From an uncultured Bacteroidales bacterium (GTDB lineage: Bacteria; Bacteroidota; Bacteroidia; Bacteroidales; Muribaculaceae): a stretch of DNA of 34,936 nucleotides. Where the stretch lies: the NCBI GenBank assembly GCA_900539915.1, contig UQDU01000023.1:1-34936 (forward strand), in the 5' to 3' direction. Shown piece by piece: positions 15,290 through 24,119 of this stretch. Position 1 is the stretch's first letter, and the number at the start of each line of letters is the position of its first letter. Made by a program: the position numbers and the translations under genes. The notes beneath the pieces are model-generated. The model had not been told where the DNA came from. It was given only the letters and a program-made list of their open reading frames with translations, and made no database searches.

Positions 15290-16015
15290 TTAGATGGCGC
15301 GGAAATTTACGCGGAAGGTCAGGGTCGGGTACACCTTGAGGGCATTCTGGATTTTCTCAAAGGTGTTGTCGTCTTCTACGAGCGACTGGTCGATTTCGCC
15401 ATAGTCGGTGTACAATTTCGGTTTGCCTTCAAACTGTACGCCAAGCTCGCAAGAGAAATTGACCAGTTTGCCGGGAATCATGCGGCCCCAGCCCACTCCG
15501 AGGTATGGACGGAAACCATTGACCTTGAAACCGCCTTTGATGTCGCCGTTGGCATCGGCAGGAATCTTGTAGTCACCGATGATAGCTTCGCCGGCGTTTT
15601 TGAGGTCATCACTGTGGCCGGTGATTTTCAGCAACTTGTTGCCGCCGAAATAAGCACCTGCAGCTACATAAACCGGCACTTTGGGCACAGGATAGACATT
15701 GAATATGATTTCGCCCTGCACTCGTCCGAGGTCGCCTTTGAGCTGTACAGTGCCATCATATTCACGCTCTATGCCGGTGTTGGCATCAGGAGCCCAATAT
15801 GTGAAATCGGCATCAGCATTGAATGTGATTCCGGGCATCCATGACAGGCCGGCACGCATCTGCACGAACGATGTGATGGGAGTAGCTACTTCAAAAGTCA
15901 CGCCAGGTGTACCGACGCCGACACCTACTCCGAGTTTGTTAAAGATATCGGGGCCGATAGCCGAAGCCGACAGCGAGGCTAACCCCAACATAGCAATAGT
16001 AAAGAACGTTTTCAT
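15290..16015 (-). CDS. Exported outer-membrane beta-barrel-like protein, function unknown
   Basis: The 241-residue protein has a clear signal peptide (MKTFFTIAMLGLASLSASA, cut near residue 19). The rest is rich in glycine and aromatic residues with alternating hydrophobic strands, for example GVGVGTPGVTFEVATP, VQMRAGLSWMPG and PVYVAAGAYFGG, and it ends with VYPTLTFRVNFRAI. This alternation, with aromatic residues close to the C-terminus, fits a small outer membrane beta-barrel. I do not recognise a named family, so no transport or adhesion role is claimed. It lies downstream of the DUF3332 gene in the same direction, but a terminator (16208-16260) separates the two, so it probably has its own promoter in 16016-16200; no perfect TAnnTTTG box was seen there. 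A run of eight G follows the stop on the plus strand. Confidence 0.75.
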   Translation of the reverse strand: MKTFFTIAMLGLASLSASAIGPDIFNKLGVGVGVGTPGVTFEVATPITSFVQMRAGLSWMPGITFNADADFTYWAPDANTGIEREYDGTVQLKGDLGRVQGEIIFNVYPVPKVPVYVAAGAYFGGNKLLKITGHSDDLKNAGEAIIGDYKIPADANGDIKGGFKVNGFRPYLGVGWGRMIPGKLVNFSCELGVQFEGKPKLYTDYGEIDQSLVEDDNTFEKIQNALKVYPTLTFRVNFRAI

Positions 16016-16207
16016 AAGCAGAAAGTCTTTTGATTGATGAAATGATTATTGGAATACTAATGTTAGATAATATATGGTTTAACTTTCTTAAAGATATTTT
16101 ATGCAAATAAACGTACAAAATCGCATTTATCAGGAAGTATCGGCCAATTCAATTAACCATTTTTTACAATACGAGGCCATTAAACCGTAAATATATTTTT
16201 ACACTAT

Positions 16208-16260
16208 AAAAAACTCAGACTCTAAACGCCAAGCCGAGGGCCGCGGGTCAGAGCCTGAGT
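16208..16260 (-). terminator. Rho-independent terminator of the DUF3332 gene
   Basis: ACTCAGACTCT (16213-16223) and AGAGCCTGAGT (16250-16260) form an 11-bp stem that is complete only on the minus strand, where the odd position becomes a G-U pair. On that strand six T follow (complement of 16208-16213). Strand, pairing and T run agree on termination of the minus-strand lipoprotein gene, 83 bp past its stop. The remainder of the 328-bp gap between 16016 and 16343 shows no gene. Confidence 0.75.
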
Positions 16261-16343
16261 CCTTCCTTGTTTTGGTGATATGAGAGAGTAGGCAAGGCGC
16301 CGCGGAAGGTGACGGCGTAGATGCCCTGCGCTATTTCTTTAGG

Positions 16344-16898
16344 TCAGCGTGCCACAAATGCCATGGGACTGAGCTGGCTGACAGTCTGCTTGTAGGCAGT
16401 CAGGCCGGCCTCGTCAAGGCTGACAATCTGTGAGGCACCATCGACAGAGGGAAGAGCCACGTGGGTGTCATCTACAAATGTCATCAGAGGATATGTCTGT
16501 CCGTCGACAGTCACGTCCCATTCGCGCATATCCTCGTTGAAATCAAGGCGCACTACCTGCTTGTCGCTCTCTGAGGTGATAGTGTATCCTTTGCCGTCAC
16601 ATTCCACGAGATAGTTGTCGTTCTCGCCCTTGATGACCTTTGTGCCTGATGCTACAGGATTGCTGCCACTCCAAAACTCTATACTGTTGATTACAAGGAT
16701 GTCGGCCAAGGCTGACACCTCATATACGGGAAGAATCCAGAACGCGAAGAACACGAGTTCGTTGACAAATTTGTTTCCTATCGTGCGGTTCCATGTCAGA
16801 AGCTTGTTGGTAAGCGCAAACTTGCCTATGCACGATGACATCGTCAGACTGGAAACCACGGCGAGCACTATGCATGTGCGTGAAATACCTTTGTTCAT
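16344..16898 (-). CDS. DUF3332 family lipoprotein
   Basis: The 184-residue protein begins with a signal peptide ending in a lipobox-like TMSSC (Cys23). The next part, IGKFALTNKLLTWNRTIGNKFVNEL with a hydrophobic segment and then PVYEVSALADILVINSIEFWSGSNP, is the characteristic conserved block of DUF3332. The C-terminal half (about residues 88-184) is a soluble domain with alternating strands. Function is unknown; members occur across Bacteroidota and Gammaproteobacteria as cell envelope lipoproteins. The protein may be anchored by both the lipid and the hydrophobic segment near residues 48-70. It has its own terminator downstream and a large hairpin upstream that separates it from ahpF. Confidence 0.9.
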   Translation of the reverse strand: MNKGISRTCIVLAVVSSLTMSSCIGKFALTNKLLTWNRTIGNKFVNELVFFAFWILPVYEVSALADILVINSIEFWSGSNPVASGTKVIKGENDNYLVECDGKGYTITSESDKQVVRLDFNEDMREWDVTVDGQTYPLMTFVDDTHVALPSVDGASQIVSLDEAGLTAYKQTVSQLSPMAFVAR

Positions 16899-17065
16899 AA
16901 ATAATAATGTGTGAAAAAGAGTGTAATGATTATGTAATTAAAGATCTATGTGTCTTCGGTTACTTTTGGAAATGCTAAATTAAAGAAATTTCAATTGTCA
17001 AACAAAAAATTAACAGTTTTTGTTTAACATATTTTAATCAATACGCCTGTTTGGGGCTTTATGAC

Positions 17066-17141
17066 ACAGCGACGCGACCAGCCGCAGAGACACGCCCTAA
17101 AACAATTCCCGGGATGTCCACGCGGCAAGTCGCGTCGTTGT
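17066..17141. repeat. 76-base long inverted repeat between ahpF and the DUF3332 gene
   Basis: ACAGCGACGCGAC (17066-17078) pairs with GTCGCGTCGTTGT (17129-17141) over 13 bp with one G-U pair on the plus strand, nine of them (CGACGCGAC) perfect. Inside, after a two-base internal loop, GCCGC (17081-17085) pairs with GCGGC (17122-17126). The loop is 36 bases. It lies 36 bp past the ahpF stop. It may terminate ahpCF transcription, but no T run follows on the minus strand, and pairing is better on the plus strand. The rest of the gap up to 16899 is AT-rich without a gene. Confidence 0.65.
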
Positions 17142-17176
17142 TTCAATATATATCATCTATACGGTACGGCAAACGG

Positions 17177-18742
17177 TCATTTGCAGATTCCGCGTATCAC
17201 GTCGTCAAATGCAGATAGAGCCGCTTTGGCTCCTTCACCCATCGCTATGATGATCTGCTTGTAGGGGACATTGCTTACGTCGCCGGCGGCATATACGCCC
17301 TTTACAGCCGTGCGGCATGCGCTGTCGACCACAATCTCGCCGATGCGTGTAGTGTCAAGCTGGTCACGGAACGGCGCACTGTTGGCACTAAGCCCTATCT
17401 GCACAAACACGCCGTCGAGGCTGATGGTGTGTTCCTCGCCGTTCTGTCGGTTGCGCACCGTGATGCCGGTCACCTTCTTGCCATCACCGTCTATGCTGAC
17501 AGTCTCGGTAGAAGTATAGACATCAATATTAGGAGCGGCACGCAGCTTTTCCTGAAGCACACCGTCGGCTTTGAGCGAGTCAAGAAACTCTATCACAGTC
17601 ACGTGGCTGCATATGGCCGAGAGGTCAAGCGCAGCCTCTATGCCCGAGTTTCCTCCACCGATCACAGCCACAGGCTTCCCGGCATAGAACGGACCATCGC
17701 AGTGAGGACAGAAAGCCACGCCGCGTCCGGTATATTCCTTCTCGCCCGGGACATTGAGATGCCTCCAACCGGCTCCGGTGGCAATGATAACCTGCGGAGC
17801 GCGGAACAGTTCGCCGCCTTTGAGCTTGATTTCCTTGACATCCTCAATGAGATTCACCTGCTCCAGCTCACGGTCCTCAAACAGTTCTACAGGATAATAT
17901 CCGATATGGTTTCGCAAATCGTCGGCGAGCTTCGCACCGGTGGTCTGAGGCACTGAGATGAGATTTTCGATGCCTACAGTTTCCTTCACCTGGCCGCCGA
18001 TGCGCTTGGCTATCACCGCGGTGCGGCGTCCTTTGCGTGCACTGTAGATAGCTGCCGCCGCTCCGGCCGGTCCTCCGCCGAGCACCACCACGTCATAGTC
18101 ACGCCGGGCGGCCACACTGCCGCCGTCATCGGCATCCATGCCGAATTTCTCCTCCAGCATACCTACGAGTTCACCGAGCGTACTGCGTCCCACGTGGAGC
18201 AGCTGCCCGTTGGCATAGACAGTCGGCACCGCCTGGATGTTCAGCTCCTTGACCCTCTCGGGGTAATAACCGCCGTCAATCATCGCATTCGTGATGTCGG
18301 GGTTATACAGAGCCACGATATTGAGAGCCTGGACTATATCGGGGCAGTTGGTGCATGTTAGGCTAACATAAGTATCAAGTCTTACAGGACCTTTGATGGC
18401 CGATATGCGGCGTGCAAGAGTTTCGTCAGGGAGATTTTTGCCCTTGCCGTCAGCATTAAGGACAGCAAGCAGCATCGATGTGAACTCATGGCCGTTGGGG
18501 ATGCCCATGAATATGATGCGCGTCTCCATGCCGTCCTTTATCAGCTCGGTACGGAGCTCTGTCCCGGGAGCCTCTACAGTCTCCACACTTATATTGTCGG
18601 AAGTGGACGCCACATCGCCGAAAAACTCCTTGACTTCGGCAAGATGAGCATCACCGCTGTCGGCAGCTATCCGGAACGTATATTTATGAGCAAGCGCGGC
18701 AAATATACCGCGCACCTGCTCTAAAGTATTTTGATCCAACAT
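17177..18742 (-). CDS. ahpF: Alkyl hydroperoxide reductase subunit F
   Basis: The 521-residue protein has the full AhpF layout: an N-terminal tandem thioredoxin-like domain (about residues 1-200) with the redox pair Cys130-T-N-Cys133, an FAD-binding part starting with VVVLGGGPAGAAAAIYSARKG (about 218-238), the second redox pair in FCPHCDGPF (Cys345 and Cys348), and an NAD(P)H-binding motif VIGGGNSGIEAALDL. It passes electrons from NADH through FAD and two dithiol centres to AhpC, which reduces hydrogen peroxide and organic peroxides. It starts 35 bp after ahpC ends and is co-transcribed with it. Length and all key cysteines are normal. Confidence 0.97.
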   Translation of the reverse strand: MLDQNTLEQVRGIFAALAHKYTFRIAADSGDAHLAEVKEFFGDVASTSDNISVETVEAPGTELRTELIKDGMETRIIFMGIPNGHEFTSMLLAVLNADGKGKNLPDETLARRISAIKGPVRLDTYVSLTCTNCPDIVQALNIVALYNPDITNAMIDGGYYPERVKELNIQAVPTVYANGQLLHVGRSTLGELVGMLEEKFGMDADDGGSVAARRDYDVVVLGGGPAGAAAAIYSARKGRRTAVIAKRIGGQVKETVGIENLISVPQTTGAKLADDLRNHIGYYPVELFEDRELEQVNLIEDVKEIKLKGGELFRAPQVIIATGAGWRHLNVPGEKEYTGRGVAFCPHCDGPFYAGKPVAVIGGGNSGIEAALDLSAICSHVTVIEFLDSLKADGVLQEKLRAAPNIDVYTSTETVSIDGDGKKVTGITVRNRQNGEEHTISLDGVFVQIGLSANSAPFRDQLDTTRIGEIVVDSACRTAVKGVYAAGDVSNVPYKQIIIAMGEGAKAALSAFDDVIRGICK

Positions 18743-18777
18743 ATGCGTCAGGTCATTAATGATTACGAATTAAAATA

Positions 18778-19344
18778 TCAGATTTTGCCCACGAGGTCGA
18801 TGTTGGGCTTGAGGGTTTCAGCTCCCTCTTTCCACTTGGCCGGACAAACCATGTCAGGGTGCGATGCCACAAACAGAGCAGCCTCCACCTTGCGGAGAAG
18901 CTCGTCAGCATTGCGGCCTATGCTGTTGTCCTGCACCTCGGCAATCTTCACTTTGCCTTCGGGGTCAACGACAAACGTGCCGCGGTAAGCCATACCGTCC
19001 TCCTCGATCATCACGCCGAAAGCACGTGCAAGCAGTCCGGTCGGGTCGGCAAGCATAGGATAGTTGATTTTTTTGATGCTGTCAGAGGCATCATGCCATG
19101 CCTTGTGGACGAAGTGTGTATCACAGCTTACAGAATACACCTCCACGCCGCGCTTCTTGAACTCGTCATACTTCTCGGCGAGATCCACCAGCTCAGTAGG
19201 GCATACAAAAGTGAAGTCGGCGGGATAGAAGAAGAAAACAGCCCAATGGCCTTTGATGTCCTCATTGGTCACATCGATGAAATTGCCATTGTGATAGGCT
19301 TTTACCTTAAATTCGGGAAGCTGTGAATTGATAATAGGTTCCAT
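18778..19344 (-). CDS. ahpC: Alkyl hydroperoxide reductase subunit C (2-Cys peroxiredoxin)
   Basis: The 188-residue protein is a typical 2-Cys peroxiredoxin of the AhpC group. Peroxidatic Cys48 is in PADFTFVCPTEL and resolving Cys167 is in HPDMVCPAKW. The start is set at MEPIINSQLPEF, as in the family; an ATG 33 bp upstream is in frame but would add an unconserved stretch. AhpC reduces peroxides and is recycled by AhpF, encoded next. Expression in the phylum is usually under OxyR; I could not identify an OxyR site with certainty, but the promoter at 19443-19473 leaves about 90 bases of leader. Confidence 0.97.
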   Translation of the reverse strand: MEPIINSQLPEFKVKAYHNGNFIDVTNEDIKGHWAVFFFYPADFTFVCPTELVDLAEKYDEFKKRGVEVYSVSCDTHFVHKAWHDASDSIKKINYPMLADPTGLLARAFGVMIEEDGMAYRGTFVVDPEGKVKIAEVQDNSIGRNADELLRKVEAALFVASHPDMVCPAKWKEGAETLKPNIDLVGKI

Positions 19345-19442
19345 AGTGTCTATAGGTTTTAGTCGGTTAACATTCATGTCATCATGCTGTCAGGCATAAC
19401 CCGATTCAGCGTATTATAAACAATCTGCCACTCCCAATAGTT

Positions 19443-19473
19443 CAAAGCTACAAGGCATAGCCCGACGAATCAA
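19443..19473 (-). promoter_or_regulatory. Promoter of ahpCF
   Basis: On the minus strand the -7 box reads TAGCTTTG (complement of 19443-19450), with TTG (complement of 19471-19473) 20 bp upstream. It stands back to back with the ybaK promoter at 19484-19491. Confidence 0.65.
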
Positions 19474-19483
19474 TCTTTTTGTG

Positions 19484-19491
19484 TATCTTTG
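19484..19491 (+). promoter_or_regulatory. -7 box of the ybaK-aroC operon
   Basis: TATCTTTG ends 5 bp before the ybaK ATG at 19497, so transcription would start at or within a base or two of the start codon. No clear -33 element was seen. Confidence 0.55.
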
Positions 19492-19496
19492 CTGCC

Positions 19497-19976
19497 ATGA
19501 AAATTGAGAAAACCAATGCCGCACGTCTGCTTGACAAAGCCGGCATAGCCTACGAGCTGGTGCCCTACACCGTCGACCCCGACAATCTCGCAGCCGACCA
19601 TGTAGCTGCGGAGCTTGGCGAGGACATCAACCGGGTGTTCAAGACCCTCGTGCTCGAAGGGGAAAAGGCCGGACACTTTGTCTGTGTCATCCCCGGCAAT
19701 GCGGAGGTAGACCTCAAGAAAGCCGCCAAAGCCGCCGGAGCCAAGAAAGCCGACCTCATCCCCATGAAAGAACTGCTCCCTCTGACCGGCTACATGCGCG
19801 GAGGATGCACCGCCATAGGCATGAAGAAGCCATTTCCGGTGTTCATCCACTCCACAGCCACAGACTACGAATCCATCTATGTATCAGCCGGCAAACGCGG
19901 TCTCCAGCTACATCTGTCGCCCCTCGACCTGATCAATTATACAGGTGCCACCGTCACCGACCTCACCAAATCCTGA
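19497..19976 (+). CDS. ybaK: Cys-tRNA(Pro) deacylase, YbaK/EbsC family
   Basis: The 159-residue protein is a single YbaK domain: TNAARLLDKAGIAYELVPY at the N-terminus, VFKTLVLEG around residues 47-55, a lysine-rich AAKAAGAKKADLI with the conserved Lys region, GYMRGGCTAIGMKK (about 98-111), and PFPVFIHSTATDYESIYVSAGKRGLQL. YbaK hydrolyses cysteine wrongly attached to tRNA-Pro and also acts on other mischarged tRNAs. The family start is MKIEKTNAA; a TTG 18 bp upstream overlaps the promoter box and is rejected. It heads a likely operon with aroC (11 bp gap) and the radical SAM gene. Confidence 0.93.
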   Translation: MKIEKTNAARLLDKAGIAYELVPYTVDPDNLAADHVAAELGEDINRVFKTLVLEGEKAGHFVCVIPGNAEVDLKKAAKAAGAKKADLIPMKELLPLTGYMRGGCTAIGMKKPFPVFIHSTATDYESIYVSAGKRGLQLHLSPLDLINYTGATVTDLTKS

Positions 19977-19987
19977 CTCTACACTAT

Positions 19988-21067
19988 ATGAACTCATTCG
20001 GACAAATATTCAGACTTACATCCTTCGGCGAATCCCACGGCGCAGCCATAGGAGGCGTCATTGACGGAATGCCGGCCGGCATAGCCATAGACCTTGACGA
20101 GGTGCAGCGTCAGCTTGACCGCCGTCGTCCGGGACAGTCACGCATCGTGACAGCCCGTGACGAGAAGGACCGCGTAGAAATACTGTCAGGACTCATGGAC
20201 GGTGTGACCACAGGCACTCCGATAGGATTCATAGTGCGCAACGCCGACCAGCACAGCAGCGACTATGAAAACATGCGCCATCTCTACCGTCCGAGCCACG
20301 CCGACTACACCTATCAGACCAAATACGGCATACGTGACCATCGCGGAGGCGGCCGCAGCAGCGCTCGCGAGACCATAGCACGTGTGGTGGCCGGCGCGTT
20401 CGCCATGCAGGCTCTGTCACAGGCCGGCATCAATGTGACAGCATACACGAGCGCGGTAGGTCCGCTGCAGCTTGATGCTGCCTACAACCAGTTTGACATG
20501 GCGGTCATAGAGAGCAACCCTGTCCGCTGCCCCGACCCGGAGATGGCCGCGCAGATGGAAAATCTGATTATGGAAGTCAGAAAAGAGGGCGATACTATAG
20601 GCGGCGTGGTCACATGTATCATCTCGGGAGCACCTGCCGGACTGGGCCAGCCCGTATTTGACAAGCTCAATGTCACCCTCGGGGCTGCCATGCTCAGCAT
20701 CAATGCAGTCAAAGGCGTGGAGTTCGGCATGGGATTCGAGGGCAGCACCCACCGCGGCAGCGAGGTGCTTGACAACTGGCACTATAACCATACCGCACGC
20801 CGGGCCTACACCCTCACCAACCACTCCGGAGGCATACAGGGCGGCCTGAGCAACGGCATGGATATAACCATGCGTGTGGCTTTCAAGCCGGTAGCCACGC
20901 TGCTCCGCGAAGTCGAGACCATAGATGACCAAGGGAACGAAGCAGTGCTGAAAGCCCGTGGGCGGCATGACCCCTGCGTGGTGCCACGCGCCGTCCCGGT
21001 GGTGGAAGCTATGGCAGCAATGGCCATGCTCGACGCATACCTGCTCGACAAGACCACACGTCTCTGA
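19988..21067 (+). CDS. aroC: Chorismate synthase
   Basis: The 359-residue protein starts at MNSFGQIFRLTSFGESHG, the usual N-terminal signature of chorismate synthase with its active-site His. Other signatures are DLDEVQRQLDRRRPGQSR (about residues 36-53), RPSHADYTYQTKYG (about 103-116), and DHRGGGRSSARETIARV (about 118-134). It makes chorismate from EPSP with reduced FMN and no net redox change. The reading frame is open far upstream, in ybaK, but the ATG at 19988 is the conserved start. Its product feeds the operon at 11218-15191. The gene is not behind that leader, so Phe/Tyr attenuation would not affect it. Confidence 0.97.
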   Translation: MNSFGQIFRLTSFGESHGAAIGGVIDGMPAGIAIDLDEVQRQLDRRRPGQSRIVTARDEKDRVEILSGLMDGVTTGTPIGFIVRNADQHSSDYENMRHLYRPSHADYTYQTKYGIRDHRGGGRSSARETIARVVAGAFAMQALSQAGINVTAYTSAVGPLQLDAAYNQFDMAVIESNPVRCPDPEMAAQMENLIMEVRKEGDTIGGVVTCIISGAPAGLGQPVFDKLNVTLGAAMLSINAVKGVEFGMGFEGSTHRGSEVLDNWHYNHTARRAYTLTNHSGGIQGGLSNGMDITMRVAFKPVATLLREVETIDDQGNEAVLKARGRHDPCVVPRAVPVVEAMAAMAMLDAYLLDKTTRL

Positions 21068-21075
21068 CAAGCGAC

Positions 21076-21996
21076 ATGCCGCATCCATCCAAACCATACC
21101 GCGACTATGCAGACCTGCTCCACGAGCTGTTTCCGTGGAAGATGCAGAAGCTGTCGGTCAACGCCGGTTTCTCATGCCCCAATCGTGACGGTTCAATAGC
21201 TCGCGGCGGCTGCTCCTACTGCAACAACGCCTCTTTCTCTCCGGCATACTGCGACCCGGCAGACACGGTTACGGCGCAACTTGAAAAAGGCAAAGCATTT
21301 TTCGGCAAGAAATATGCCGACATGCATTATCTCGCCTATTTCCAGACATATACCAACACCCTTGCCGGCAACCGACAGCTGCTCCGGCTCTACAACGAGG
21401 CACTGTCGGTAGAACGGATAGAGGGCATAGTCATAGGCACCCGTCCCGACTGCATCCCGGCTCCGCTCCTTGACGCTCTTGCCGACATCAACCGCCCCCA
21501 CAGAGGCCGTGTAATGATAGAATTAGGCGCAGAGTCAAGCCATGACACCACATTGGAGCGCGTCAACCGCTGCCACAGCTGGAACGATACGGCAGAAGCC
21601 GTCCGGGCAGTCCATGACGCCGGTATCCCCGTAGGGCTGCATCTGATAATGGGGCTTCCCGGGGAGACACGCGCCGACATGCTCGCCACCATAGACGCCG
21701 TCAACGCCCTGCCTGTGGATATGGTTAAAATCCACCAGTTGCAGATACTCCGCGGAACGCGCCTGGCCAAAGAATATGCCGACCCCGATACGGACATACG
21801 CCTGTTTGACGCCGACACTTACCTTGACCTATGCTGCGACATAGTGCGCCGCTTGCGCCCCGACATAGCCATCGACCGTTTCGTCAGCCAATCCCCCTCC
21901 GAATTGCTCATAGCACCGCGCTGGGGACTCAAAAACTACCAATTCACCCATCTGCTCCAGCGTCGCCTCGCCCGGGACACCGGGTCCGGGATATAA
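21076..21996 (+). CDS. Radical SAM protein, YhcC/TIGR01212 type
   Basis: The 306-residue protein has the spaced cluster-binding cysteines of this group: Cys34 (GFSCPNRDG), Cys46 and Cys49 (GGCSYCNN), rather than the compact CxxxCxxC. Later signatures include GTRPDCIPAPLLDAL, MIELGAESSHDTTLERVNR and HLIMGLPGETRADML. YhcC-type proteins are widespread, and their reaction is not established; homology to Elp3-like and oxygen-independent coproporphyrinogen oxidase-like enzymes suggests a role in RNA or cofactor modification. The gene follows aroC by 8 bp and is probably translated from the same mRNA. Confidence 0.9.
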   Translation: MPHPSKPYRDYADLLHELFPWKMQKLSVNAGFSCPNRDGSIARGGCSYCNNASFSPAYCDPADTVTAQLEKGKAFFGKKYADMHYLAYFQTYTNTLAGNRQLLRLYNEALSVERIEGIVIGTRPDCIPAPLLDALADINRPHRGRVMIELGAESSHDTTLERVNRCHSWNDTAEAVRAVHDAGIPVGLHLIMGLPGETRADMLATIDAVNALPVDMVKIHQLQILRGTRLAKEYADPDTDIRLFDADTYLDLCCDIVRRLRPDIAIDRFVSQSPSELLIAPRWGLKNYQFTHLLQRRLARDTGSGI

Positions 21997-22087
21997 AGTC
22001 AGAGAGGCAGCATGCAGCGTCTCCGCAAGCCTGCGGAACACATAGCGAGCGTTGCTCCAAAAACTTCCTGTTTTCAATATTTTTTCG

Positions 22088-22095
22088 TACCTTTG
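22088..22095 (+). promoter_or_regulatory. -7 box of gyrB
   Basis: TACCTTTG matches TAnnTTTG. It is 59 bp upstream of the gyrB ATG. Upstream at the -33 distance the match is weak. Confidence 0.55.
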
Positions 22096-22154
22096 TTAGG
22101 TCAAAAACACAGGCAAACGAAGCCCGTTTTTCACAGTAGTACAACCATCAAGAT

Positions 22155-24101
22155 ATGTCAGAGAATACAGAAGATAAGAACGCAAAAGAATACAGCGCCA
22201 GTAACATACAGGTGCTTGAAGGCCTTGAAGCCGTAAGAAAACGCCCTGCCATGTATATCGGCGACATCAGCATCAAGGGTCTGCACCATCTCGTCTATGA
22301 GGTCGTGGACAACTCCATCGACGAAGCCCTCGCCGGATATGCGTCCGACATAGAGGTGACAATCAACGAGGACGATTCCATCACGGTCATAGACAACGGC
22401 CGAGGCATCCCAGTAGACATGCACGAGAAGGAGCACAAGAGCGCCCTTGAGGTGGTACTTACAGTGCTTCATGCCGGCGGCAAGTTTGACAAAGGCTCAT
22501 ACAAGGTGTCTGGCGGTCTGCACGGCGTAGGCGTATCATGCGTCAACGCGCTCTCTACATACCTCCGCGCCGAGGTACACCGCAACGGCAAAGCCTACAT
22601 GCAGGAATATTCCTGCGGCAAGCCCACCACCGAGCTGCAAATCATAGGCGACAGCTCCCACACCGGCACAAGCATCACATTCAAGCCCGACGGCTCAATC
22701 TTCACCGTCACCAAATATGAATATGACATCCTTGCCAACCGTCTCCGCGATCTTGCTTACCTCAATGCCGGCATCAAGCTGACTCTCACCGACCGCCGCG
22801 ACAAGGATGCCGAGGGCAACTTCCGCAGCGAGGTGTTCTACAGCAAGGACGGTCTGCGCGAATTTGTACAATACATCGACAGCAACAAGGTGTCACTCAT
22901 CGACGATGTGATACATCTCAACACCGACAAGCAGGGCATCCCCGTAGAGGTGGCTCTGACTTACAACAATACTTTCAACGAGAACGTCTACTCCTTCGTC
23001 AACAACATCAACACCATCGAAGGAGGCACACACCTGACCGGCTTCCGTCGCGGATTGACCACGACACTCAAGAAATATGCCGAGGACAACAAGATGCTCG
23101 AGAAGGCCAAGGTAGAAATCTCCAGCGACGACTTCCGCGAGGGCCTGACAGCCGTGGTGTCCGTCAAGGTGATGGAACCGCAGTTTGAGGGTCAGACCAA
23201 GACCAAACTCGGCAACAGCGAGGTCTCAGGAGCCGTGCAGTCAGCCGTCAGCGAAGCCCTGCGCACCTATCTTGAGGAGCATCCCCGACAGGCCAAGACC
23301 ATAGTAGAGAAAGTCATACTGGCCGCCCAGGCCCGCCACGCCGCATACAATGCACGTGTCAAGATTCAGCGCAAGTCGCCCCTGAGCGGTGGCGGCCTTC
23401 CCGGCAAACTCGCCGACTGCTCGAGCCGCACAGCCGAGGACTGCGAGCTTTTCCTCGTCGAGGGTGACTCAGCCGGCGGTACGGCCAAGCAGGGACGTGA
23501 CCGCACATTCCAGGCCATACTCCCCCTCCGAGGCAAGATCCTCAACGTGGAGAAAGCCATGGACCACAAAATCCTTGAAAATCAGGAAATCACAAGCCTT
23601 TTCAAGGCCATGCGCGTCACCATAGGCACTGAGGACGACCCCAAGGAGGTCAACATATCCAAACTCGCATACCACAAAATCATAATTATGACCGATGCCG
23701 ATGTGGACGGCAGCCACATCGCCACACTGCTGATGACATTCTTCTTCCGCCGCATGCGTCCGGTCATCGAAAACGGATACCTCTATCTCGCCACTCCTCC
23801 GCTCTACAAGTGCAAGATGCGCGGTGTGGAGGAATACTGCTGGACTGATGCACAGGTAGCCCAGTTCATAGCCAAGCATGGCGAACGCACCGAGGTGCAG
23901 CGTTACAAAGGTCTCGGCGAGATGAGCGACAAGGAACTCCGCGACACCACCATGAGCCCGGAACACCGTCTGCTCAAGCGTGTCACCATCAGCGATGCCG
24001 CCGAAGCTGACCGTATCTTCTCCATGCTCATGGGCGAAGATGTAGCTCCGCGCCGCGACTTCATCGAAGCAAACGCAAACTACGCCAACATTGACGCATA
24101 A
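22155..24101 (+). CDS. gyrB: DNA gyrase subunit B
   Basis: The 648-residue protein has the GHKL ATPase at the N-terminus (RPAMYIGDISIKGLHHLVYEV, VVDNSIDEALAGYA, VIDNGRGIPVDMH, GGLHGVGVSCVNAL), the transducer, the Toprim domain (LFLVEGDSAGGTAKQGRDR and MTDADVDGSHI), and the C-terminal tail QRYKGLGEMSDKEL. The length is that of the short GyrB found outside Gammaproteobacteria. The choice of GyrB rather than ParE follows the QRYKGLGEM tail and the overall motif set. Together with GyrA, which is not in the window, it introduces negative supercoils using ATP. Confidence 0.95.
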   Translation: MSENTEDKNAKEYSASNIQVLEGLEAVRKRPAMYIGDISIKGLHHLVYEVVDNSIDEALAGYASDIEVTINEDDSITVIDNGRGIPVDMHEKEHKSALEVVLTVLHAGGKFDKGSYKVSGGLHGVGVSCVNALSTYLRAEVHRNGKAYMQEYSCGKPTTELQIIGDSSHTGTSITFKPDGSIFTVTKYEYDILANRLRDLAYLNAGIKLTLTDRRDKDAEGNFRSEVFYSKDGLREFVQYIDSNKVSLIDDVIHLNTDKQGIPVEVALTYNNTFNENVYSFVNNINTIEGGTHLTGFRRGLTTTLKKYAEDNKMLEKAKVEISSDDFREGLTAVVSVKVMEPQFEGQTKTKLGNSEVSGAVQSAVSEALRTYLEEHPRQAKTIVEKVILAAQARHAAYNARVKIQRKSPLSGGGLPGKLADCSSRTAEDCELFLVEGDSAGGTAKQGRDRTFQAILPLRGKILNVEKAMDHKILENQEITSLFKAMRVTIGTEDDPKEVNISKLAYHKIIIMTDADVDGSHIATLLMTFFFRRMRPVIENGYLYLATPPLYKCKMRGVEEYCWTDAQVAQFIAKHGERTEVQRYKGLGEMSDKELRDTTMSPEHRLLKRVTISDAAEADRIFSMLMGEDVAPRRDFIEANANYANIDA

Positions 24102-24119
24102 CTCCGATTTCATAGAGAC

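Noticed and set aside
19805..19987. 61-codon N-terminal extension of chorismate synthase
   Set aside because: It overlaps ybaK in another frame, and the conserved start MNSFGQIFRLTSFGESHG is at 19988.
22022..22037. Small hairpin TCCGCA-AGCC-TGCGGA before gyrB, possible terminator
   Set aside because: Only six base pairs and no T run follow; it may be chance.
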